Both the position numbers and the translations under genes were made by a program. 54,453 nucleotides of DNA from JACRAO01 sp964490895 (GTDB lineage Bacteria > Bdellovibrionota > UBA1018), in contig CAZBEI010000107.1 in NCBI GenBank assembly GCA_964490895.1, positions 1-54,453 on the forward strand. Direction: 5' to 3'. Shown here one piece after another: positions 7,628-15,249 of this stretch. The notes under the pieces were generated by a model. It was given only the letters and a program-made list of their open reading frames with translations. It made no database searches and was not told the origin of the DNA. How positions within the stretch are numbered: the first letter of the stretch is position 1; each line of letters begins with the position of its first letter.

Positions 7628-10224
7628 CACCCCACCAAACTTTTGACTCTCTTGTCTAAAATACTTTTCAATTTTCCGGTCCTGGAATTTCTTTCTAAAC
7701 TTCCTGGATCATGGACTTTGACTTCGAACTGTAAAACCCTCTCCTGCACAGACTCTTTGATTTTTGGAATCCTATCTAAAATCAAATCCCGGATGATCTT
7801 GGGAGGGAGTTTATTCTTTTTTTCCTCCGAAATTTCTAAATTTAAAGTCACTTTTTCTCCTTTTTCGTCTGCCGAACCTACAAGCTGAAGCTCAGAATAT
7901 TCGACTTCATTTAATATTTTTCTGAGATCAGACAGCGCTAAATTCATCACTCCAATGCAGAGCACTTCGTCTGCTCGACCTAAAAACTCGAGCACGCGCG
8001 AGGTTCTCCCACAAGTACATTTCTGATCTAGGATCCTTCCCTTATCTCCAATTTCATAACGGATTAGAGGATATGCGAACTTATTCAATGAGGTGATGAG
8101 GATTTTTCCATCCTCCACGGTTTCGACATAATTGTATTCGTCCATGAGATGGTGGAGGCCCCCTTGCTGATCCCCACACTGAAAAGCAATCCCTCCACCA
8201 TCGTTGGCGCCAATCACAGAGGCCACTCGACTGACTTTTAATTCTTCTTTTAGCCATTTTCGATCTACATCGCTCAGTGGAACTCCAGCATAAATCACTT
8301 TTTCTAAGGTAAACGATGGAGCTTCTTTTTTTACTTCGCGCAGGAGTGGAATCATAAAGCTAGGGATCCCCATCGCTACATTAATCCCAAAATCCTGAGC
8401 CATTTTTAAGAAAAATGGAGCCTCTACTTTACCTGCAAAAGGAAACTGCATGGCCTGTAAACGACAAATGACATGATCAAAAGACACAAAGCTCCCATAG
8501 AGATCTCCAGCCAACATGAAATTGGCAACTCGGTCTTCCTGAGTAAGTCCCATGGCTCTAAAAGCTCTCAGCGCATGAACGATCATAGACTCCCAATCTT
8601 CTGCGTCATAATAAGAAAACTTAGGCGTCCCAGTAGATCCTCCACTGCGAGTGACATAGCCTCCATGAGTTTTCTTTGTGGCAAGCCCGTGGCTGAGAGG
8701 TGGCATATTATTTTCCAAATCAGATCGCTTGAGAATAGGGATTTTTGATAGATCTTCGATCCCTTTAACTTCAATTCCTTCTAAAATTTTTTCATAATAA
8801 CTAGATTTTCTAGCCTCTCTCACTAAAACTCTAAGTCTCTCATCGAGCAATTTTCTTCGCTCGCCTTCCTCCATAAAATCTAGACTCTCTTTTTCAGTCT
8901 GCGTGACCACAAGATTCATAAGGAGTCGCAGGTCGTAAGCGCCATCGTGTGGGTCGTCTATTTCTCCTGCTGACATTGAGCCCAAACTCAAAATCCGCAA
9001 AGCTCCTGCCTTGGCCAAAAGGCGAAACCATTTTGACTGCTCTTGCAAACCCGCACAAAGCCCCACCGTTTGGACATAACCTCGCGCTTCTCTCAATTGT
9101 TCTAAAACTTGCTCGGTCGTATTAAATGGAACCACTCTCAAAGTTCGATGAAGTGGAGAAGGCTCTAAGTTTAGCTCAAAATCTAAAAACACACTCCACT
9201 CTAATCCTCCCTCAGACACTCGATGTGCACCCTCACCTCTAATATCAGCAATTTCAAACCGAGAGCGTTGTTTTTGAATTTCTACAGCATTCTCGAGAGG
9301 CACATTGCCGGCTGGCCATTTTTTTTGAACTTCGACCATCGCCTCTGAAAGCGCATCTACAAAATTTTTTGCATTCTCTAAACCCAGAACGTAGCAAACC
9401 TGAGGTGCAGTACATGCATTTTGATCCCAAACGGAGATCTCCTGGGCACATTTTTCGGCCACGCTTTTTAAGCCTTGTTCTTTTAATCCCTCTTCGGTGA
9501 CAAGAGCGAGACTCAATTTTGGGCCATACACGATCACTCGTGTTCTGGCAGGCACGCCATCTCTATAATTTTTGACTGCCTCCTCCCCGCCCCAAATCAC
9601 AATCCCGTCTACTTTATTTTTTAACTCCTGAATCACGTCTTTTTGTTTAGACTCATATTGAATGGCTGCAAAAGAGCGAGAAACCACCCCGTCTGGGTCA
9701 CATTCTTGAAAGCTCTCAACCAGGAGAGGCAAAAATAAAGTCTCTTGCGAAGACATTTTGAGAATACTAACATTGTTCGTCAGTAGTCCTTCTACAAGAC
9801 TCCCCGCCCCGACTAAAAAAACATTTCCAGACAAAACATGCAGCAACGTCCCCAGAGGAGACCAGGAAAGCATTCGCCCTGAAGGTGACCCCGAAGCAGA
9901 ACAAATCTTAAGCTCTGTCTTTATTTTTTTCTCTAGGATTTTAGGACAAAAAATAAAATCAAGCTCAGCAAGTCCAAGCTCAATCATTTCTTTCGAAAAT
10001 CCTGTGAGAGAGGGCAATTGCTCTAAAGCTTTCTTTCTCTGAGGGTACATAGGATCTTTCCACTTGTTTCGAACACGATCTAATACTTCAAAGATTTGAT
10101 CCCTAGGATAAGTAGAAAAATGAGGTCTCACCTCTTCTGCCTTTTGGCAAAGTATCTTAATATCATCGACATTTAATGCTCGGTCTAAGTTTTTCCATTC
10201 TCCAAAAAAATAATGTTTTGTCAT
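7627..10224 (-). CDS. LuxC-type acyl reductase fused to a PaaK-like adenylation domain
   Basis: This is an 865-aa two-domain protein. Residues about 90-460 match LuxC, the NADPH-dependent acyl-protein/acyl-CoA reductase. They include SWSPLGTLLHVLSGNVFLVG, IVIWGGEEAV and the catalytic cysteine C271 in DQNACTAPQ. Residues about 465-865 form a phenylacetate-CoA-ligase-type adenylating domain with the ATP loop RSGGSTGTPK (527-536), YEIGDKGRI, a Cys-rich QKCTCGRTSRV segment and a C-terminal RNSRTGKL lysine motif. The first half would reduce an activated acid to an aldehyde; the second would activate a carboxylate. AGAGG stands 7 nt before the ATG. The LuxE gene ends only 3 nt upstream. No luciferase genes are in the window, so the product is not simply luciferase substrate. 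The fusion of reductase and activating ligase is the odd feature. Confidence 0.9.
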   Translation of the reverse strand: MTKHYFFGEWKNLDRALNVDDIKILCQKAEEVRPHFSTYPRDQIFEVLDRVRNKWKDPMYPQRKKALEQLPSLTGFSKEMIELGLAELDFIFCPKILEKKIKTELKICSASGSPSGRMLSWSPLGTLLHVLSGNVFLVGAGSLVEGLLTNNVSILKMSSQETLFLPLLVESFQECDPDGVVSRSFAAIQYESKQKDVIQELKNKVDGIVIWGGEEAVKNYRDGVPARTRVIVYGPKLSLALVTEEGLKEQGLKSVAEKCAQEISVWDQNACTAPQVCYVLGLENAKNFVDALSEAMVEVQKKWPAGNVPLENAVEIQKQRSRFEIADIRGEGAHRVSEGGLEWSVFLDFELNLEPSPLHRTLRVVPFNTTEQVLEQLREARGYVQTVGLCAGLQEQSKWFRLLAKAGALRILSLGSMSAGEIDDPHDGAYDLRLLMNLVVTQTEKESLDFMEEGERRKLLDERLRVLVREARKSSYYEKILEGIEVKGIEDLSKIPILKRSDLENNMPPLSHGLATKKTHGGYVTRSGGSTGTPKFSYYDAEDWESMIVHALRAFRAMGLTQEDRVANFMLAGDLYGSFVSFDHVICRLQAMQFPFAGKVEAPFFLKMAQDFGINVAMGIPSFMIPLLREVKKEAPSFTLEKVIYAGVPLSDVDRKWLKEELKVSRVASVIGANDGGGIAFQCGDQQGGLHHLMDEYNYVETVEDGKILITSLNKFAYPLIRYEIGDKGRILDQKCTCGRTSRVLEFLGRADEVLCIGVMNLALSDLRKILNEVEYSELQLVGSADEKGEKVTLNLEISEEKKNKLPPKIIRDLILDRIPKIKESVQERVLQFEVKVHDPGSLERNSRTGKLKSILDKRVKSLVG

Positions 10225-10227
10225 ATC

Positions 10228-11328
10228 TTACCTCTTTATAATGTCGCCTGCCGTCATGGCGCATCCTTTGTGCTTAATGAGCCCTCCACGACCCAAAAGT
10301 GTAAATGTGGGCGCATTGTAACCACAGGGACAGGGGTCTTTGTCTAAAACTCCCAAATCTGTAGTCAAAAGCGCAAGGTTGGGCATCATGAAATTAAAAG
10401 GTGTCACAAGCTCTAAGAGCCCGGGCCTACCTACTGGCAAAACTTCGAGTGTCACCGGATCTCTCACTAAAACTCGATTATAAACAGGCACATGAAATCG
10501 ATGTGCTCTACAATCCATATAAGGTGCACAGTGTTCCGCCATTCCATAGCCATCTCGGATTCTCTCATCTGGAATTCCAAGCTGTTTGGTAATCAGTTTT
10601 CTAAACTCAACGCGCGTGACTTGTTTGTCTTCGGCTGCTTTCCAACCTCCACCGGTCATGACAAGACTTTGTTCGTTCAGTTTGAAGTTTTCTTTTATCC
10701 CTTCTAAAAATTCGAAAAGAAAACTAGGAATTCCAAAAATCCGAACTGGTTTTCCTTCTTTTTCGTAGTCTTTGAGCACTTCGAGAGTTTTTTCTTTTAG
10801 AAACTCCCATTCTCCATTCGAATTTTTGTTGAAGTTCTTTTGCAAAACATAAAAACTTTTTGACACGGGAGCGAATCGCTGTTGATTTTTGTCTGAAAAA
10901 GCAATTCCGAGATCTTTTGCGTCTTTAGGATCATAGACAAACATCAAATAATTTGTGGGTTCATAGTCGATCAGCCCTTCTTGCTCCCACAACTGCTCAA
11001 GCATCTCCTGGACTCTCTCTAAACTCTCAGCGTCCATCCAAATTTGGGTTTTTTGCCCCCGCGTGCCCGAAGAAGTAAGCATCAATGCCACTTGCTCCTT
11101 GGGCATAGAAAGTAGCAGGTGGTATTTCATAGCTGTCACCCCAAGCATTGGGATGCGACCGATGTCTTCTTCTTTCTGAATAGAGCATGGATCAAACTTT
11201 TTTCTGGTATAAAGCTCCCTTATTTCTGGGCTATTTTTAAAATGAAAAGAAGCATTCGTACGACATGCAGAAATAAAATAACTGACTTTTTCGGGGGTCC
11301 AAGAAAGTGGATTTTTGTTCATACCCAT
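10228..11328 (-). CDS. luxE: LuxE-type acyl-protein synthetase
   Basis: This 366-aa LuxE-family enzyme activates a carboxylic acid with ATP and holds the acyl group as a thioester for LuxC. The ATP-binding loop is LTSSGTRGQKTQIW. The middle contains VMTGGGWK and DGYGMAEHCAPYMDCRAHRFH. The C-terminus carries C356 in KHKGCAMTAGDI, the position of the acyl-accepting cysteine of known LuxE proteins. The start at 11328 overlaps the preceding gene by 10 nt. A second ATG at 11322 would form an ATGA overlap and is nearly as likely. Its immediate neighbour is the LuxC fusion, as in luminous operons, but the LuxC partner here carries its own adenylation domain too. Confidence 0.92.
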   Translation of the reverse strand: MGMNKNPLSWTPEKVSYFISACRTNASFHFKNSPEIRELYTRKKFDPCSIQKEEDIGRIPMLGVTAMKYHLLLSMPKEQVALMLTSSGTRGQKTQIWMDAESLERVQEMLEQLWEQEGLIDYEPTNYLMFVYDPKDAKDLGIAFSDKNQQRFAPVSKSFYVLQKNFNKNSNGEWEFLKEKTLEVLKDYEKEGKPVRIFGIPSFLFEFLEGIKENFKLNEQSLVMTGGGWKAAEDKQVTRVEFRKLITKQLGIPDERIRDGYGMAEHCAPYMDCRAHRFHVPVYNRVLVRDPVTLEVLPVGRPGLLELVTPFNFMMPNLALLTTDLGVLDKDPCPCGYNAPTFTLLGRGGLIKHKGCAMTAGDIIKR

Positions 11329-12776
11329 GCATTCCTTTCAAAATCTTTTTGAATCACTTCGACTAATTTTTTAGCTCGCGGTGTAGAAACTTTAATTTCA
11401 CTAAAGTCTACTTTAGCGGGTGCAATACTTTGAAACCGAAAACCCAGTTCGTCTTTGAAGGGGACAAAACCTGAGACAAAAAAACCATGCCCTCTCAGGT
11501 ATTCTTGCAGCTGGCCTAAACCCGAAGCTCTCAGAGGGACATCAATGGCAGCATACTTATAGCCTTCGCGCCTCAACCCACTCCACTCACCTAAGAGCTG
11601 ATCCAATGCTCGAGAGCCCGGTTTTTTAAAATCAAAATAAGCAGACTGCTGGGCCACCTGTAGACTTAAAAGATAGGACCCTTCCAAAGGGAGCACATCA
11701 AACCGGGAGGTGGGTGCCCAAGACACCCCTAAAGGCTCAAGCAAAAACTCAAACATCTCGCCTAAAGACTCAGGCAAAATCAAAGCTTTACCAAAAGGAG
11801 TGCTTTGGCAGGGATGAATCCCAAGCAAAAGAGAGTACCGATCAGAGAGCTTAGGGTCATCTCCGATGCCTAATTTTTCAAGCTGAGCCTGTGTTTTTTT
11901 AATTTGGCAACCTAAAAAGAGCGCCATCTCACACATTCCATGTTGAGCGACAATGCGTTGGCTATAGTCATGGTTGGTGACAAAATCAAAGATACAATAA
12001 CTCATGGGAGTGGCTCGAACGACATCCATAAGTGAAGAAAATAATTTTTGAAAAAGTCCCTGAGATTTGACCGTGGGATCCACCACTCCCAGAGCCGCTT
12101 CGTAAACCAGCGGGTTTAGACTTTGTCTGAGGAGCCCGACATGCCCAATGAGCTTGCCTTCTCCACTCACAGCGACCAAAGAGACAAGATCTTTATTTTC
12201 AATCTTTGCTTTGAACGCCTCAGGAAAGTAAACCCATTCGTGAATATAATCATAGCCATAGACACTGTGAAAAAGGGAGGTCAAAGCTTCTTCTTCTCCT
12301 CCTGTTATTTTTCGAATCTCGGCTTCTTTTTCCTTGAAACTTTTCTGAACTTTTTCTTCGCATAAAACAGAATCCTGATTTTCTAGCGGAAATTTGAATG
12401 TAAAAATTTGCCCTTCTCGACCCTGATTTTTAAACTCAAAGGGGGCTTTTATGAATTCTAACCGATCAGTAGTTACCATGAATTTCGAAAGACTCAAAAC
12501 CTCGTGTGTAAATAAGGGAGTGCCCAGGTTTTTTATATGGATGACAAAGTTTTGATCCTCACAGAAGGTTTCAATTTTAAGGTGGTCTTCAAATCGACAT
12601 TTTTTTATTTTTTCGCCTACTTTGTTTAAAATCTCGGCTATGTGTTCTTTGACCAAGGGCAGGGATTCCTTTTTAATGCCATACCGACGAGCAGACTCTG
12701 TCACAAACTCGGCTGCTGGCCCAAGAGCTTGTGGGGACACAGGCAGAGAAAGTTTTGTTGTATTAAGATGGCTCAT
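11319..12776 (-). CDS. HATPase-like/GNAT fusion protein
   Basis: The product has 485 aa from the preferred ATG at 12776, with GGTGG upstream; a longer frame reaches back to 12845. Residues 1-150 resemble the histidine-kinase-type ATPase/anti-sigma fold: LPVSPQALGPAAEFVTESARRYG, then helices with VKEHIAEILNKV and a strand-rich segment. The N, G1 and G2 boxes are not clear, so ATP binding is doubtful. Residues about 155-330 are GNAT-like (LVAVSGEGKLIGHVGLL, then ALGVVDPTVKSQGLFQKLF, the acyl-CoA loop). The rest resembles the C-terminal half of the GNAT protein at 5205. The gene overlaps the ligase gene by 14 nt. Anti-sigma-like plus acetyltransferase architecture suggests regulation or acyl transfer; which is unknown. 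Confidence 0.75.
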   Translation of the reverse strand: MSHLNTTKLSLPVSPQALGPAAEFVTESARRYGIKKESLPLVKEHIAEILNKVGEKIKKCRFEDHLKIETFCEDQNFVIHIKNLGTPLFTHEVLSLSKFMVTTDRLEFIKAPFEFKNQGREGQIFTFKFPLENQDSVLCEEKVQKSFKEKEAEIRKITGGEEEALTSLFHSVYGYDYIHEWVYFPEAFKAKIENKDLVSLVAVSGEGKLIGHVGLLRQSLNPLVYEAALGVVDPTVKSQGLFQKLFSSLMDVVRATPMSYCIFDFVTNHDYSQRIVAQHGMCEMALFLGCQIKKTQAQLEKLGIGDDPKLSDRYSLLLGIHPCQSTPFGKALILPESLGEMFEFLLEPLGVSWAPTSRFDVLPLEGSYLLSLQVAQQSAYFDFKKPGSRALDQLLGEWSGLRREGYKYAAIDVPLRASGLGQLQEYLRGHGFFVSGFVPFKDELGFRFQSIAPAKVDFSEIKVSTPRAKKLVEVIQKDFERNAWV

Positions 12777-14109
12777 GAGTTTTATCCACCACGCGTAGGA
12801 GTTTTCCTGTCCTTTGATTTCGAGCCAAAGTATTGGGTTGCACACATTCGACTTGAGGCATTAAAACCGTTTTCTTCTCTACAAAACTTTTTAATGAGGG
12901 TCGATCTAGGAGCAATTTTTCTAATAATTTTTGAGAGAGAGATGCATAATCCTTGGGATCAGATTCTACCTCCACTCGTAAGACTAAGCAGTCTTTTCCC
13001 TCTACTCTTTTTTTCTCCATCTGCACAGTTCCACTCAAACCCTCAATTTGAGAGATGAGTTTTTGAATAGACTCATAATCAATCGAGTCATAGCCAATTC
13101 TCAAGACATCATCTCCTCGCCCCAAGAGTTTAAACACCGGAGTGGTCCTGCCACAGACGCAAGGCTCTCTCAACCAATAGGCCAAATCCCCCACGCGATA
13201 CCTTACTATCGGTGTGAGTTTTCGAAGATAAGCGGTTACATAAATCATCCCGATTTGACCTGGGCCTGTTTCTACACCTGTTTCTTCGTCCACAATCTCA
13301 ATCCAAGTTTGATCGTCGTGTACATGAAAAACTTGACTAGGAGAGTCCTTGCACTGGTACCCTATGTACCAAGATTCTACCGTTCCGTATCCAGGCGCTG
13401 CAATGAGCGTTGCCCCTGTTTTTTTCTTTATTTCTTCTTTGTCTGCTTCATAAAGGTGCTCTCCACCATAAAAAATTTTTTCAATTTGTAGAGTGCTGTC
13501 TTTTTGATCCGAAATAAATCTCAAAGCATTGAGTAAGACACTGCTAATTCCTGTAAGGACATTGACCTTAAAATATTTAACTACAGTGTATATAAATTCT
13601 GGAACAGTGGCGTTAGAAAGGGGCAAGTTCGTGCATCCATACTGGTTGAGCATCTGATGAATGTGCAGAAACGTCATATAAAGTCCACCCACTGCAAATA
13701 AATTTCCGACCCGATCTTGAGGAGAAAGCCCTAGAGCAAAAAATCCCCTCGCATTGGGGAGATCTAAGTGTGATAGCTCTTCTGGAGAAAAAAGTGAGGT
13801 TTTTGGCATCCCCGTGGTCCCACCGCTTTGAAAAACATTGTAGTTCGGGCGGTTTTCAGTCAACAGTTGTCGCGAAATGGGGGGCAACAGTTCCCTCAAG
13901 TCTTTAGACTCAAGGACTGAAACATGTTTTAGGGGCTGAGAGCTTTTTAAATCAAAACCCTCTAGGCGCGATTGATACCAAGGGATATGTGCACGTGCAA
14001 ACTCAATGTACTCTTGCAAGCGACCCAATTTAATTTTAGCTCGCTGTGTTTCGGAAGCTTCTTCCCAAAGATCATAAAAAGCTCCTTGTCTTTTTTCGTA
14101 AAGAGTCAT
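12763..14109 (-). CDS. PaaK-like carboxylate-activating ligase
   Basis: This 448-aa member of the phenylacetate-CoA ligase/adenylate-forming superfamily has the ATP loop FQSGGTTGMPK (93-103), APGYGTVES, RYRVGDLAYW and the Cys-containing CVCGRTTP segment that in PaaK-like proteins binds zinc or stabilises the fold. A C-terminal RNQRTGKLLRV motif carries the catalytic lysine. It activates an aryl or acyl acid as adenylate, probably to a thioester. GGGG lies 8 nt before the ATG, and the stop overlaps the next gene. It resembles the C-terminal domain of the LuxC fusion three genes on, so the operon has three acid-activating modules (this gene, LuxE and the fusion). Confidence 0.9.
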   Translation of the reverse strand: MTLYEKRQGAFYDLWEEASETQRAKIKLGRLQEYIEFARAHIPWYQSRLEGFDLKSSQPLKHVSVLESKDLRELLPPISRQLLTENRPNYNVFQSGGTTGMPKTSLFSPEELSHLDLPNARGFFALGLSPQDRVGNLFAVGGLYMTFLHIHQMLNQYGCTNLPLSNATVPEFIYTVVKYFKVNVLTGISSVLLNALRFISDQKDSTLQIEKIFYGGEHLYEADKEEIKKKTGATLIAAPGYGTVESWYIGYQCKDSPSQVFHVHDDQTWIEIVDEETGVETGPGQIGMIYVTAYLRKLTPIVRYRVGDLAYWLREPCVCGRTTPVFKLLGRGDDVLRIGYDSIDYESIQKLISQIEGLSGTVQMEKKRVEGKDCLVLRVEVESDPKDYASLSQKLLEKLLLDRPSLKSFVEKKTVLMPQVECVQPNTLARNQRTGKLLRVVDKTHEPS

Positions 14110-14124
14110 TCATTTCCCCTTGTT

Positions 14125-15114
14125 TTACTTTATAAGTTCGGACAGTTTTGGGCTCCCGAGTACATTGTCCTCTGGTGGTTTTGAGGGTAAGTTTTTTTCC
14201 CACTCTGGATCTGAGAGCGGATCTGCACTTCGACCATCGTTTGGAATCCTGTTTTGATGGAGAAACGTCTGTAACAAGTGTGAAAAATAGTTATTAAAAT
14301 TATATTTTTCTTTCGAAATCACTAATTCTTCAAAGTTAAATCGGTCGTTATCTTTTTCAGTAGCCGACATAAAAAACAAATCAGTCAAATCAAAATCAGC
14401 CCGAGCTATATTCTTTTGATTAGAATCTAAGAGATAGACCGGAGAGCGATCTAATTGGATTCTGGTAAGACCCCTTTTTTTAGGATTAAAATTGAGATCA
14501 ATAATCTCATCTCCTTTTTCGTCTTTAGGGTTCAGTTTAAAAGAACGTAGATCAGGCATAATAGCCTGAGGAGAGACAATATAAAAAATCGCTTTTTTAC
14601 GATTAGGCCGCTGGGGATCTTCCCAACTATCCCAACCCTCACTCACTCTTTGGATCCATTGATTAGAAGTCAAAACACTGGGCATAATCGGGTCAATGGC
14701 GTACCAGTGGTCACTCCCCTTTACTAATGTCGTGACATGAAAACGCCACTCTGTTTTTGTTGCACCTCTTTGTCTTAAGTCTCCAATGACAAACATTTTT
14801 ACAATAGAAGGAGCACGCAAACCTGTTTCGCGCGAAAGGAAATGAGTGGTCATTGCCCTTCCAAAGCAGAAACCAATTGCGCCTGTTTTGTCATAATGCG
14901 AAAGAACGCTAAGGCTAGCCACCGGATGATTCTTGGCATCTCGAAATACTTTGTTCATTTCGTCCGATGTAAAAATGTCTTTATTATTTGGAAAATTATT
15001 TTCGAGTTTCGAATAAAGAGAATGGATCTCTGGTTCGGTGAGTTTGTCGTATGCAAATGCACCAACTGAGCTTAAAAAACTAACTAACAACAAAAAAAAT
15101 ATTTTTTGTCCCAT
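14125..15114 (-). CDS. Secreted protein-glutaminase-like (C-H-D) protein
   Basis: The product has 329 aa with a signal peptide (MGQKIFFLLLVSFLSSVGAFA). The core resembles the protein-glutaminase/transglutaminase-like fold. A cysteine sits in GFCFGRAMTTHF (C83), a histidine in WRFHVTTLV (H126) and an aspartate in WYAIDPIMP (D141), followed by a T-x-N-Q-W segment; this matches the W-x-H-V...DP...W order of bacterial protein-glutaminases. It would deamidate glutamines in proteins outside the cytoplasm. AAGGGG precedes the ATG. The stop is only 15 nt from the ligase gene, so it could be the first gene of the lux-like operon, though its role there is not obvious. The long polar C-terminal tail (about 230-329) is unique. 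Confidence 0.72.
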   Translation of the reverse strand: MGQKIFFLLLVSFLSSVGAFAYDKLTEPEIHSLYSKLENNFPNNKDIFTSDEMNKVFRDAKNHPVASLSVLSHYDKTGAIGFCFGRAMTTHFLSRETGLRAPSIVKMFVIGDLRQRGATKTEWRFHVTTLVKGSDHWYAIDPIMPSVLTSNQWIQRVSEGWDSWEDPQRPNRKKAIFYIVSPQAIMPDLRSFKLNPKDEKGDEIIDLNFNPKKRGLTRIQLDRSPVYLLDSNQKNIARADFDLTDLFFMSATEKDNDRFNFEELVISKEKYNFNNYFSHLLQTFLHQNRIPNDGRSADPLSDPEWEKNLPSKPPEDNVLGSPKLSELIK

Positions 15115-15137
15115 GGATTACCCCTTCTGGAGAGTGG

Positions 15138-15164
15138 AGTATGGCTTTGCGCGTTAATTGTCAA
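15138..15164 (-). promoter_or_regulatory. Predicted promoter for the glutaminase-like gene and lux-like operon
   Basis: On the minus strand TTGACA (plus 15164-15159) is followed after 15 bp by CATACT (plus 15143-15138). The -35 is perfect but the spacer is short, so strength is uncertain. It lies 24 nt before the ATG at 15114 and faces away from the SulP gene. Confidence 0.45.
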
Positions 15165-15210
15165 GAGCCTAAACTTTAAATTTTTTTAAAAATAGGGCAC
15201 CATTGTATTT

Positions 15211-15227
15211 ACATGCCTCCGGCATGT
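15211..15227. repeat. Inverted repeat ACATGCC-TCC-GGCATGT upstream of sulP
   Basis: A 7-bp perfect inverted repeat with a 3-nt centre lies 22 nt before the SulP start codon and close to the divergent promoter. It could be a small operator or an mRNA hairpin near the ribosome-binding region. Confidence 0.5.
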
Positions 15228-15249
15228 CCTTGCGTGGGAGTGGAGAGAT

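Noticed and set aside
5205..14109. A bioluminescence (lux) operon
   Set aside because: LuxC and LuxE are present but no luxA or luxB is in or beside the operon, and a PaaK-type ligase and MFS are not part of luminous operons.
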